Assembly: GCA_001586965.3 (NCBI GenBank)
Contig: LUCW03000592.1
Span: forward strand, 15,001-36,446
Direction of reading: 5' to 3'
DNA length: 21,446 nucleotides
Origin: Sphaeroforma sirkka
Taxonomy: Eukaryota; Opisthokonta; Ichthyosporea; Ichthyophonida
In this document: in pieces, positions 1-9,408 of the stretch
Numbering within the stretch: the stretch's first letter is position 1
How the letters are laid out: the number at the start of each line of letters is the position of its first letter
The notes under the pieces: generated by a model
What the model saw: the letters and a program-made list of their open reading frames with translations, nothing else
What the model was told of the DNA's origin: nothing
Databases searched by the model: none
Program-made: the position numbers and the translations under genes

Positions 1-2100
1 CTGGCGTACGTTCACCCATCGATACTTTATATGCTAATTTGGTGCAGGATGTCCGGAATACGCATTTTCTGCTCTTTACGTTCAAAAAGAAACGCAATAT
101 GTCCAAAAGCTATCAAGAGGATGATCATGTCGAGGTTCTCAGACCGTGTATCTACAAGCGGCGATGATTGACACCGCCACTCTCGAGCTATGGTCGCCCA
201 AATTGTATTCTGGGAATTTTTAAAATAGACCAATACCTGTGAAATAAAGATGGTATCTCCAGGGTGTTGGAGATGCTGCCTTGCAATTTTCTATCTTGGC
301 AATATATAGTTGTTTGTGCGCGTCATCCATAAAAACATTTCCACTGGAGGGTTTTGTTCTTGAATTTACGTTACTATTTAACGTTGGGTATCGTCTACAT
401 TTGTGACATTTTGCTGACCCTCAAATTTAAGAAGTGAGTTAGGGAGTCATATTGTACTAGCCACGTAACCAAACACTGACCTAGCAAATGCGGTAGCGTA
501 GGTCAATTTCACGAATATATGCATGTAATACTGTTTTTTCCTATTCATGATAAAAAGGCCCAACGAAATTATGGTCTTAATTATTCTCCCATTTCCAATA
601 ACACTATATCTCCTACTGCTTTCAAACATACCTAATATACTGAACACCTATTACACTATCCAAGTACAAGAAAGCCAACGTAGAACAAGAAATTTATCGT
701 GAAATGTAAATTGTCTACTACGCCGCAAAAAAAGTGATGAATTTCTCCTCCGATATCGCTGATTCACAACTTGTTTGAGTGTCTGTGAGTATACGCCCTA
801 AATGCACACATTCATGCAAATTAGTTCAGCATTGAAAAACTTTATCTGTGATAATGTTTGCTTTTCTGCTATTTCCAGACCGATTGTAAGATGTACAAAG
901 ATTATGAACCTCGTAGAAACTTTTGTTCATCTTATTCTCGATTGCCAACAACACACTAGATGTATAATTTCACGCGAGAGGAAAATCGCGGTTCGTTATT
1001 CCGTGAAAATGGAGGCTATATTTATTTACACCATGACTAAATTTTCAAATGATCGCCATTCTTGAAGTATATTTCGCTGCCACTTCATATCATAAATCGT
1101 ATGTACCTTGGTTGCAAAAAAATACGAAATACTCTGAAGTGGCCTTTCTCACTCTTGAAATAAGGTGAGATATGTTTATAGAAACACATTCAATATTGGC
1201 AGCACTCACGTCTAATCAACCTTGCATGAGCCAATTACATATTGCAGGAAATTTTCAGCTCACTCGTATTAGTCAGATATGAAGATGATTCGGGAACTCA
1301 ACTATTTTTACGAGGTACGAACGTGGTTTTGGGAAGACCTGTAGCAATGCACATAATTTTTGTTATGAAAGCCTCAAATTATATCCTCCATCGTAAAAGT
1401 ACCAAGAATAATACCAAAAGCCGAGTAAGCAAGCCGAAATTAGATCCTGATAAATATGAATTGACTCTATTGCACCTGCTGTGACCCCTACCACTGTATC
1501 CTCGTCCCTTTATTCACAACAACTGCAGAGTGGTGTATATAAAAGGACTGGAGTAGGATAATGCTATAGGGACGATATTATTTATTCCAAATGTTTACTT
1601 GCACATCAAAATTCATATTCGTTGGAGTGGTTCTAGAAAAATTGTAGGGAAGTTAAGCCTCTCGAGAAGCTCAGGGCGAGTGATGCACCGATGGACGACA
1701 TACGGTGCGTTAATCCACGATGATGGATACTGAATAACTCTGCCATTGGGTGGGACCTAAAACTTGTGTGCCACTGCGTGAAAAAAGCTGACCCACACTC
1801 GTAATGGTAATATGGATTGAGTCAGTCTGAGATATTTTGAACGTGATACCAAGAAGGGTAAGGTTGTCATCCGCAGTTATGCTTCAAGTTAATGGCTGCC
1901 CGATACCACACCACACAACTGATGTATTTGAAATATCCTGGCTAGCCATAGCGGGAAGTAACATAGGCCCTACCCTATGTCTCGAAGATTTGGTCTGCAC
2001 CGAAATCTGGGAATAGTACTTCAGCAGAGTGATGAGACAGGGAATGAGAAACGTTAATCTATCGACCAGTACTGGATGGGGGTAAATTGGTGCCCGCTGT
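1..2100. other. No recognised gene; AT-rich flank
   Basis: Open frames here are short (under about 90 codons), lack recognisable motifs and lie on both strands without continuity. I found no tRNA, rRNA or transposase signature. Two minor signals exist: a TATA-like box near 1534 and a string resembling a reverse-transcription primer site at 2088-2100. The stretch could hold old, unrecognisable transposon remains or plain intergenic DNA. Exons of an intron-rich gene cannot be excluded without transcript data. Confidence 0.5.
1534..1545 (+). promoter_or_regulatory. TATA-box-like element
   Basis: The string gtatataaaagg is a good match to a eukaryotic TATA box. It follows a segment starting tgtgaccccta at about 1483 that could be the start of an LTR-like unit. 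No coding sequence directly downstream can be assigned to it, so use as a promoter is only a possibility. Confidence 0.25.
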
Positions 2101-2430
2101 TCATGGAAAAGGAAGCTCCCGAGACGTTCGTGGAAGAGTCCTTATGTCATAGTAGCCATGCCGATTCTGTAGCTGTTGTAATAAGTCAGGTCCAATTAGC
2201 GGTAGATTAGGGCCCACCAGAATACGCCTTATTAACGTACCGATACAAGCAAAGTGGCTGGAAGTAAAAGTCTTGTCTCCGGGGCACGCGGGACAGAGGC
2301 ATCCACCAGTACGATGGTCAAGCAATTTGAACAGGAACGTGTTGGTTGCTATCATGGCACAAAGGCGGATTGGGGTGTGTTCACGGCAATGGGTAAAGCT
2401 ATTATAAGGAAGGGCTTGTTTCTGAGAGAC
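2101..2430 (-). pseudogene. Possible decayed retropepsin (pol remnant)
   Basis: On the minus strand an 84-codon frame contains a FKLLD segment followed two residues later by TGG, reminiscent of the catalytic LDTGA of retroviral-type aspartic proteases with two residues inserted. About 35 residues later comes LPLIGPDLLQQL, which resembles the C-terminal flap-to-helix motif (hydrophobic-LG-x-D-hydrophobic-L) of the same fold. The frame has no recognisable gag or RT beside it, and the region towards 1600 on the same strand is interrupted by stops. If correct, this is a remnant of a fifth retroelement in the opposite orientation to the copia fragment next to it. The resemblance is short and could be chance. 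Confidence 0.25.
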
Positions 2431-2481
2431 TACAGGTCTCAGGCCAGATTATACAGCAAGAAGCCATCTTTGATTTACGGA

Positions 2482-2654
2482 AGTCATCAAAGTTAGCTCA
2501 CTCCCGAGAGCTGAGTCATCAGAGTTCGCTCACTCTCGAGAGCTAGTCAAGTTGCTCAAACTACACTCAAGAGTTGATTTATTACTTAACCGACTTCCGA
2601 GAGCAGATTAAGTTTCTCAACCGATTCCCGAGAGTGGATTAAGCCTGTCAACCG
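2482..2654. repeat. Degenerate ~31-bp tandem repeat, about 5 units
   Basis: A core resembling cccgagag recurs at 2505, 2537, 2568, 2598 and 2629, so the spacing is 32, 31, 30 and 31 bp. Units share a frame of the type (gct)CA(a/c)(c)..CcGAGAGc.gA and are 60-80% alike by eye. The array lies directly upstream of the copia LTR-like region and may be part of that element or of its insertion site. Confidence 0.65.
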
Positions 2655-2699
2655 CAACATTCTAATATTAGCTGCGGCTCTATGTGAGTCACAACCTAT

Positions 2700-2945
2700 G
2701 CGGAAAAGCATCATGTGATCAGCGTGAGATTTAGTTGCAGAGAAGTTGAAATAGAAAAGCATCGAAGTGTTAAAAGTGTTCCGCATAAGGTTTCTCATAC
2801 TGACCATATGAGTGTTTACCCTGGCCAGTCCAAGCGGCTGAACACTCGCACAAACACCTTACGTATAAAACCAAAGGTGAGGGCAGAAATAAATACATAT
2901 ATTTGCACTGTATTTAAAGTCTACTACGTTGCACTCTAACAACTT
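2700..2945 (+). repeat. Putative copia LTR (5')
   Basis: This lies immediately upstream of copia gag. It has a TATA-like gtataaaa at 2863-2870 and an AATAAA signal at 2888-2893. Bases 2771-2857 recur in inverted orientation at 20909-20994 with about 80% identity by eye, as expected for an LTR dispersed in the genome. An imperfect inverted repeat pairs 2711-2730 with 2793-2812. A tatcag string at 2945-2950 is compatible with a tRNA-iMet-type primer site but is too short to rely on. The exact TG/CA ends are not defined. Confidence 0.55.
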
Positions 2946-3062
2946 ATCAGGTCACTCTGATCTCGCGCTATTAAAGATACTAAGACCACCACTATTCTCG
3001 AATCGAAGGTTGACTGGCTTCCTTGGAAAACCCAGACAGTGAAGGAATCCCAACAATAATGA

Positions 3063-4090
3063 CCGATCCGACCCCGTCTAGAGGCAACTGATGGGCTCAA
3101 GGAAATCGCTGAGGCTTATCGGATTATCAACCGCCCCTTATCTTCACTACTGCAGACGGAAATCAGTCAATTCGTTGATAAGCCGTGGGAAGCTTTTGCC
3201 GCACTGAAACGCAAGTTTGAAGCCCTGACCGAAGATGATATCCAGACATTAGAAGGAAACCTGAATCGCATCACGCAAGAACAGAACGAATCTTACGCCA
3301 GCCTTATCAATCGTCTCAACAGGGCATATGTGAAATTCAAAAGCGCCGGAGGTACGAAGTCTAACAACAGCTATTATACGACAGGCTGTAAACGACGATG
3401 GTCAGACTGTTAAGAATACCTTAAAGACACCCGCTATGATGGTCATGTCGTATGATGAGCTCAGCGCCTATCTCATCGCATTAGATCCAGACGTAAGTGA
3501 CCCATCAACCATTGTGCACGGTGCGCATGCAGCTATATCGACAGGAAATTGTGCATTCTGCAATAATCGTGAGCATAACATCGGGCAATGCCGTAAGCTA
3601 CAAGCGCTAATCAAATCATGCGTTGCTGGTAACCCACATAATCAGGGTCGTGACCACGACGGTCATAAACGTTACGATCGACAGATTGACAAATCTGGTC
3701 CTCGTCATGACAAGAGAGACTACATATTTAAGTCCAAGAATAATGACAAGCATCGCCGACCTGATTCGAATCGTGACTACCGTACTCGTGTGGAACAGTA
3801 CAATAGAATCAACAGCTACCAATACCACTACGACAATCACGATGATCAGGACCGACAGGGGACTACCGAGTAGATAGGTACAATCGACGCGACTACGACG
3901 ATGGTAGATATTCACGAGATACCCAACATGCACAAGACATTGACAGAACATATAGATCCCAGAGCAATCGACACCAAGCTCAGGAAGGCAGACAGGACAA
4001 AGCTATATCAGCACAAGTATCTGATGACCAGCTACCTGCAAACAGACAGATTGCATTCTCCACAATTAAACCTACAATTGACAACAAGGA
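3063..4090 (+). pseudogene. gag: copia gag (capsid/nucleocapsid), frameshifted
   Basis: Gag packages the element RNA into cytoplasmic virus-like particles. A frame without a credible ATG runs from 3063 to about 3355 and contains segments such as KRKFEAL, LNRITQEQNESY and LINRLNRAY, typical of copia-type capsid domains (UBN2/Retrotran_gag families). It continues one frame over from about 3356 to 3873, where CAFCNNREHNIGQC is a perfect CX2CX4HX4C zinc knuckle (near 3550-3595). A strongly basic, Arg/Asp/Tyr-rich tail follows to about 4090 after another frame change and resembles the RNA-binding region after the knuckle. The in-frame N-terminus upstream of 3063 is broken by stops. Confidence 0.8.
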
Positions 4091-4095
4091 GGTGA

Positions 4096-4335
4096 ATGAT
4101 CAGTCAGTTAGCTTGCGATAGTTGCGCCACAATACACGTACTTCCTTATAGGTACCACAAACATCATCGCGCCAGCAACATGCGCATTAATGACCGGTAT
4201 GCGCTCGAAGTAACTGATGGTACAATCATTTATCCAAAGTATGTGGCTCAGCTAGAAAACTTGGGGGACGTACTCATTGATACGACATTTAAAACTGCAC
4301 TACTAAGTATCACCCTACTCTCAGCGCGACACTAA
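4096..4335 (+). pseudogene. copia aspartic protease remnant
   Basis: The copia protease processes the Gag-Pol polyprotein inside the particle. The frame contains ACDSCATIHVLP, aligning with the family catalytic motif (hydrophobic-D-S-G-A-T/S-x-H). The essential Gly is replaced by Cys, so the enzyme would be inactive as written. Near the end ALLSITLLS matches the conserved NLLSVxxL segment of copia proteases. It is joined to gag by a frameshift and followed by a stop at 4333-4335 before the GAG-pre-integrase frame begins. Confidence 0.7.
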
Positions 4336-4356
4336 TCATTTGAATTCACCAACAAT

Positions 4357-5132
4357 ATGATGTACATATCACTACCAAGCTTCGGAACCATACCAATACA
4401 TGAAAAGCACAGAATATACTGTGTGTACATCGAAGACATAGCTATGACTACAGGGGAACCATCGCGGGAGAAAGCCAACCAGATTTCATGGCACAACAGG
4501 CTCGCGCACCCCAGCTACGTCCCAAAAGATTTACCCTGCATAAGGTAACCAGAGGAACGCTGCAAAGCATGCACTATTGCTAAGAAGAAGAAGAAGAATA
4601 CAAACAAGGAACGACAGCACAAACCTGCTACAGAGCCTCTCGAGTTAGTCTTCGTGGACATAATAGGACCGTTCGTAGCGTCAATAGGATCCAACACCCA
4701 CTATGTATCAATCATAACGATTTTTCTAGCATGGCCAAAGAGTATCCGATCCGCAATCTGAAAGCGACAACAATTCTGGATGCTATGTTACACACCTTCG
4801 ATGAATGGTACATCTTAAGTCATCGCCGAATTCAGTGCATACAAATGGATCGAGGCTCACAGTTTACCGCAAACGCACCGAGGCGCATACTTGCGTATTT
4901 GGGATACTGCTCGAGGTACGCACCTACGGCCACGCCACAATACCATGGCAAGGTAGAGAAACTCCATGGTACAATGGTCCCTAGAATGCTTGCACAACTG
5001 AAGTATGCGCGTTTACCGACTACTCGTCGGCGATACAACAGATCGATAGCTCTTAAGGGAGGTAATGTCGAAACTGAGGAGGCAGGCGATGAGATCGTCT
5101 GGAACTCGGAGACCAAATGTACTCTGTGTTAA
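4357..5132 (+). pseudogene. copia integrase (pre-integrase zinc domain and DDE core), broken
   Basis: Integrase joins element cDNA to nuclear DNA. The first frame carries WHNRLAHPSY (about 4489-4518), the His pair of the GAG-pre-integrase domain, and CKAC follows the stop at 4546-4548. The core starts with LELVFVDIIGPF (first catalytic Asp, about 4640-4670). After a frameshift near 4725 in a T run, IQMDRGSQF supplies the second Asp and GKVEKLHGT the catalytic Glu, with roughly 35-36 residues between them as in DDE integrases. Similarity fades after about 5030. RT and RNase H, which should follow in a copia element, are absent, so the element is truncated here. Confidence 0.8.
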
Positions 5133-5148
5133 ACCCCTCCGGAAGGCT

Positions 5149-5300
5149 GATATGCGATGTCGGACAACTCCGGCAAAGAGGGAACCTCTAAATCATAGAA
5201 CTTCAGAGAGTCTTGATGCTGAATACGAAATTATTTCTCGCTGATAACAGTAGGTCATTGCGTTGTAGTTGAAGAAACTTGTTTGCTTGTCGGGTTCTGG
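5149..5300 (-). pseudogene. Fragment of a DIRS-type tyrosine recombinase gene
   Basis: This segment aligns base for base, with scattered mismatches and small indels, to 11243-11412, part of the YR region of the DIRS-like element. Translated on the minus strand it gives FFNYNAMTY against FKYNAMAY in the other copy, and both later share EV-SLP in the frame past the stop. Only this short N-terminal-domain piece is recognisable and no catalytic residues are present. It abuts the broken 3' end of the copia fragment, suggesting that a rearrangement or a second decayed DIRS-like insertion truncated it. Confidence 0.6.
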
Positions 5301-5312
5301 ATCTAAATCTTC

Positions 5313-5941
5313 CCCTTGTCGCGATATAACCCGTGTGTTATATAGTCCTTTTTAGATTGTGTCGTGTCGAGTCACCTCTTAGAGACAACGTCTCCTTACT
5401 GTATGTGGAAGGGTTCTGATGCCAGGAAGCTGCACCCTTCACGCGACCATACCGAGGCGACCACCGAGATAAGGAGCCTCGTGTAGTCATTTACGCGTAG
5501 CATACATAAAACACATACGCCAATCTAATACGCACATTTTCACATCGCACAGTATGATAGGTGAGGTGTGCACACATAAAATTCAAGCAAGCATACAAAC
5601 CAAATGATTGGTCAGAAGCGTACAGACACGCCCTCTATAAACTCCTTTACAAATTCCATTCGCATTTTTCCTAAACAAATATAAGTGTCTGGCGTTTTAA
5701 ATACATAATAGTCTTGAGAACAAAGAGTGACAGGAGTAGAAAGATTCGTGCTTTCGGAACCTAGTAACATTCCCTCGTCTGAGAATTCTAATATGGTCAC
5801 ATACTAGTATTAGTAAGAGCGATTGCGGTTCTGCGTCCTAGTTCGCATGCGTTTCTCATTATAATGAGTGATAACTTTGTGTTGATGATGTAGGTTGTAT
5901 GCGCTAATGAGATCGAGACAATGTAAGTCTTGATTATGAAT
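5313..5941. other. Unassigned gap; possible LTR of the minus-strand gypsy element
   Basis: There is no recognisable coding motif. On the minus strand a TATA-like gactatataac lies near 5336-5346, and a tgtgacc string near 5793-5799 could be an LTR start, which would place a 3' LTR of the adjacent gypsy element here. No second copy of this sequence exists in the window, so LTR identity cannot be shown. Confidence 0.3.
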
Positions 5942-7195
5942 TCACATAGGCCCTGGAACATCTCGAAGTTGAACATTGTAAACAAAGTGTGTTTCGCCTG
6001 TTGAGCTTTCTACACTTCTGTCAAGTTCTGCCAGGATCTCAACTTCATCCGTGTCAGCAGTGTCGTTGCCATGGGTTTCTCCGGCGAGGTTTGGTATGTC
6101 ACTGAATTCAATTGACTTGTAGTTCACAATCCGTGGGTAGCCCAATTTTAGGACGTCTCTGGCGTATATGCTTATATTGTTTGTGATAGGATCAGTGAGC
6201 TCATAGGTTGTAGGGTCAATCACTTTGGATACGATGTATGGACCTTTATATCATAACATCAACTTCTTCTTCAGCCCCGTGTCTGTTTCTTGAATACCTG
6301 GATCAATACTATACTGCCCACTCTGAATGAACGCATGGGAAGTTCTCTTGTCCAATTGTCGTGTAGTCGTTTTTCAAAGACACCCGCCCGTCGCGGTCGC
6401 CCAGAGTCAAAAGTGTCTTCGAAAAAAGCATGCTTAGTTTTCTTGTTTCATTTGGAATTCGCAGTGAATGTTTCTTCGGCAAATTCGGTGGCTTCATGCA
6501 CATATACAAGCAGGTGCGGGGATCAACCAGTGTCCTCGTGCTTCTGAGACTGGTAAGCATATTGGATGTAACTGAATACTAGACCCTAGTCAGAGTGCCT
6601 TGAATTCACGTATATAGGAAATATCGCTTTAGAATTGCGATGGACACTCAATCACACTCTTGCTGTCGGGATAATACGCTGCAAGATATACGTTGTCCGT
6701 GTGAAAGTATTTTGTTGTTGCCCTTGCGATCTTGGATAGAAAATTAGAATATCTGTCGCTAGCGTGTATACGGACCGCACCGTAACGGAGAAGTATTTGT
6801 TGAATAAATAGGTATTGCAACGGCTCTCCCTGTTCTATCGTTGACGCAGAACCCCTCAATCCATCGCGAATAGTGACAGATAAATGCCACAATATACTCA
6901 TTGCCACACTCTGTTTTTGGAAACGGGCCTTGCACATCAACACTGGTATTTTTAAAGATTCCGGGGAGTTCCATGTCGTACATCGGCACTCTACGACGCT
7001 GATTGGGCGTTGTTTCACACGCTGACATGTCGGACATGAACTCACTTGTTGCTTCACTTCATCATATACCCCAGGCCGGTATACATGCCTGGGAAACCAA
7101 TAACACGTACCTTCCATACCATGGTGTCCAGCGCTAGGGATGTCATGAACCTTGGGGGCGTATAGTTGTCGAGCGAATTTGCCATTGTAACGCAA
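5942..7195 (-). pseudogene. gypsy-type integrase with GPY/F C-terminus, broken
   Basis: The zinc-binding N-terminal domain is clear: IPSAGHHGMEGTCYW supplies the His pair and SCPTCQRVK the Cys pair (about 7020-7140). The core begins with KNTSVDVQGPFP (first Asp) in an overlapping frame at 6759-7037. It continues with ASDRYSNFLS (second Asp, usual SDRGxxF) and SVIECPSQF at the expected place of the catalytic Glu near 6630. Further frames at 6290-6560 carry FRVGSIVLI, and around 6190-6250 KGPYIVSKVIDPTTYEL is a textbook GPY/F module. The last frame (5942-6223) is an acidic tail of unknown role. At least four frame changes make the gene non-functional. Confidence 0.8.
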
Positions 7196-7286
7196 TGATC
7201 CGACATCGTCGAGGTATGTACGCCTAGATGATTTGCGGTACTGCTTGATCTTTTTTGCAGTAGTATTCAGTAGTGCGGCTTGTTAT

Positions 7287-7910
7287 TTAGTTGATGAGGT
7301 CGCGTGCGACTTGGTATCTTTCAAATACGCGATGGCTGGTGAGAGGTCCAGATCCTGTCTCTGTATCTTGCGTGAGTGAGGCAATTGATACTAGGTACTT
7401 TCGTGCTGATATGTGTAATAGTTGCTTCTTCGGGCGTGCAAATGCCTGAAGGTATTGTAGCCTGGAGAGCACGTCTGCCTGTACATTGGACTGACCCGAT
7501 TTATACTTGATTATCATCCGAAAATGCTGTAGTTTGAGTGCGCACCTCAGTAAGCGTTCATTGTGCATCTTTTTGCGGGTCATTGATATATTTGTTTGTA
7601 GTCTGTCTAGCATTCTGTTTCCTTTCGTGAACAAAGTGGTGCGATGCTTGGGTATAAGCCCAAACCTTACTATGGGCCTTCTTTTCTGATATGTGCAAAT
7701 GAAGTTCGTGTTTCTTAAAGTAGCCTAGTATGATACACTCTTTCAACTGCATTTACGTCGGGCAACAGCCCTCCGCTTCACGGCTCGCTTCCACCTTCAC
7801 TCTGAATGGATGTGCGTTTTCCGAATAATCTGGGTATCCTAAAGTATCTGTCATTACAGCTCGTTTAAAATAGTCAAAAGCTACGTGATGCCCATCCCGC
7901 CATTGTACGG
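7287..7910 (-). pseudogene. gypsy RNase H domain, broken
   Basis: RNase H removes the RNA strand during cDNA synthesis. On the minus strand a frame around 7760-7890 reads VAFDYFKRAV and then FRVKVEASREAEG, aligning with the entry helix and the first catalytic Asp (DAS, here EAS). After several frame changes the 7287-7634 frame gives LQHFRMIIKYKSGQSNVQAD followed by VLSRL, the conserved C-terminal His/Asp region (family form Y-x-P-G-x-x-N-x-x-A-D-x-L-S-R). Residues of the middle acidic positions cannot be placed with certainty. It lies between RT and integrase as expected. Confidence 0.75.
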
Positions 7911-8010
7911 ACATAGATTTACTTTGTGACGTCTCTTACGTCCCACCTATCAGCTTGTCGGCATAGATTTACTTTGTGACGTCTCTTACGTCCCACCTAT
8001 CAGCTTGTCG
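7911..8010. repeat. Near-perfect 50-bp tandem duplication
   Basis: Bases 7911-7960 and 7961-8010 are identical except for the first base (a versus g). The unit begins catagatttactttgtgacg and ends cagcttgtcg. It lies in the RT-RNase H connection of the minus-strand gypsy element. Because 50 is not a multiple of three it shifts the frame. Confidence 0.95.
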
Positions 8011-8029
8011 AGTGAATCCAGCTTGCTGA

Positions 8030-8894
8030 CTAAATGCTGCAATAAAGCGTCATATGTATGAGCATAAACTCAGAAAACTTCACACGTGCTTTGTGTTTTG
8101 AGGTATTGGCCATTCTTAAATCGGCGTATCGATCACGATCTATTTCGGTGCCAGTAGCGTCTGAGACGTGCCCTAAAATTTTGATGGATGTGTCTTCAAT
8201 AGTGGTTTTAGCTTCTTTCAGCATAAAGTTCCTGGATCGTAACGATGTAAAGACTTGGTCCATGGCTTCTAGTAATTATAGCAGATTACGACCACCCGCC
8301 ACGCCATCATCGATGTAACTTATAACCGTAATATACCACCCAGCAACGGAGCGATTGCACTACAAAATATCGCGCCACTCGTGCGCAGACCTTGCGGGGG
8401 CACTCTATACTCGTGCTTCGCAGTTGGGGTCGATATGGCTAAGTATTTTCTACTGGAAGAATCTACCAATACTTGGAAGTAGCCATCGCGCACGTCACAA
8501 TTAGTGATACTTTACAGCCTGCGGATTGTTCGAAGCATACTTCGATAGAACTAAAGGCCAGTCCTTGTGCACCATTACTTCATTGATGACTTCTTTTCGG
8601 CACGACCATACATGGCAAATTATACTCGGGATATGAGTACTGTAATATACAATTTTCTTTCAGATCATCACTTATGGACTCATTTGCTGTTTGTTGCACT
8701 TGCGAGAGTGGATACCGCCTAACATATATCGGAGGGTCGTGAGCAATATCGAGCTTCACTGGTTCAACATTCATAAATCGATGGTCATTTTCAACGTGGT
8801 CGAACAGTTTTGTATGCTTGATCAGAAACTTTTCCACTATAATCCTCTCTGATGCATCAAGATTCTCAAAGTGCTTGTATATATTCGGTAGCAA
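8030..8894 (-). pseudogene. gypsy reverse transcriptase, broken
   Basis: The N-terminal fingers are in the 8580-8894 frame, with DPPIYVRRYPLS and ILQYSYPEYNLPCMVVPK, matching the gypsy RT pattern (pi-x-x-rpyp ... giI-x-S-x-S-x-y-x-s-P-x-v-v-V-x-K). Between frames, about 8300-8480, the strand encodes DGYFQVLVD, RVPPQGL and the catalytic SYIDDGVAGG box; the YIDD codons are 8306-8317. The 8030-8263 frame gives VFTSLRSRNFMLKEAKT and KILGHVSDATG, the thumb-proximal FLGHxxsxxG motif. Four or more frames are needed, so it is dead, although both Asp residues of the YxDD box survive. Confidence 0.85.
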
Positions 8895-8959
8895 GTCAAT
8901 CTTCAGCTGCTCAGTTGACTCTTCCTAAGAAATAGTAGCTAGCGCTTTCCTGTCGCTCG

Positions 8960-9382
8960 TTAATCCCTTCTTTGATACATAATTTCCACCCTTCCTACAC
9001 GAGACAGAGGATTCACCATTTGAACCGGCCTGATGTCTTCATCTTGAATGAAAAAAACCGCACCTACTACGATGCTATGCACTATTTTGGTCTCCTTCGA
9101 TAACTTTGAGATCACAGCACGGAAAGTTCTGAGTTTGTACCCACGAACACCCTTAAACACGGACACTGCCATGTAATGTTCACCTTCCTCGTTCGGCGTA
9201 AATACAAACAGCGGTAGCTCCTTCCTATGCCCTTCTTCTCTAATATTTATCAATCGCGAGCTCATAGGTTCAATCTCGTGGCAACCCATCACTTTAGCTT
9301 TGAGCTCATCTGAAGAATCTGTTTCCATACTTCTTCCCATGTCCTTGGGATGTTCTTTGTTTGGTCTATGATTGTTGATCAC
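8960..9382 (-). pseudogene. Protease-RT linker region of the gypsy element
   Basis: A 140-codon frame between protease and RT. Segments EIEPMSSRLINIR and IVHSIVVGAVFFIQDEDIRP resemble the beta-rich linker between retropepsin and RT in gypsy Pol, where the chain typically reads e-x-x-P-x-S-x-x-x-i-x-i followed by V-x-N-x-x. No catalytic function is known for this part. It is the longest undamaged stretch of this element. Placement rests mainly on position and frame. Confidence 0.5.
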
Positions 9383-9408
9383 TCTCCCATCGTGGAGTTT
9401 TAGCTTGT

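Larger units (their letters stand above)
2700..5132 (+). mobile_element. Ty1/copia retrotransposon, 3'-truncated
   Basis: The order LTR-like region, gag with a CCHC zinc knuckle, aspartic protease, GAG-pre-integrase and integrase core is diagnostic of Ty1/copia (Pseudoviridae), where integrase precedes reverse transcriptase. The element stops after integrase: no RT, RNase H or 3' LTR is seen before a minus-strand recombinase fragment begins at 5149. At least five frameshifts or stops separate the domains, and active-site residues are altered (the protease reads DSCAT rather than DSGAT). This is an old, dead copy. The left edge is approximate because the second LTR needed to define it is missing. 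Confidence 0.85.

Noticed and set aside
802..1484. ORFs at 802-1065 and 1242-1484 as small genes
   Set aside because: No motif, no homologous copy in the window and no codon-use signal; lengths are within chance expectation.
2088..2100. tggtgcccgctgt, resembling a retroelement tRNA primer site
   Set aside because: No TG...CA LTR end precedes it and no matching gag follows on the plus strand; such a 13-mer is easily found by chance.
2482..2654. CRISPR-like regular repeat array
   Set aside because: Repeats are degenerate throughout with no distinct conserved-repeat/unique-spacer pattern, and the context is a eukaryotic retrotransposon.
3616..3951. 111-codon minus-strand ORF opposite copia gag
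   Set aside because: Val/Ile-rich antisense shadow of the Asp/Arg/Tyr-rich gag tail.
4832..5116. 94-codon minus-strand ORF opposite copia integrase
   Set aside because: The plus strand carries clear integrase catalytic motifs here, so the antisense frame is a shadow.
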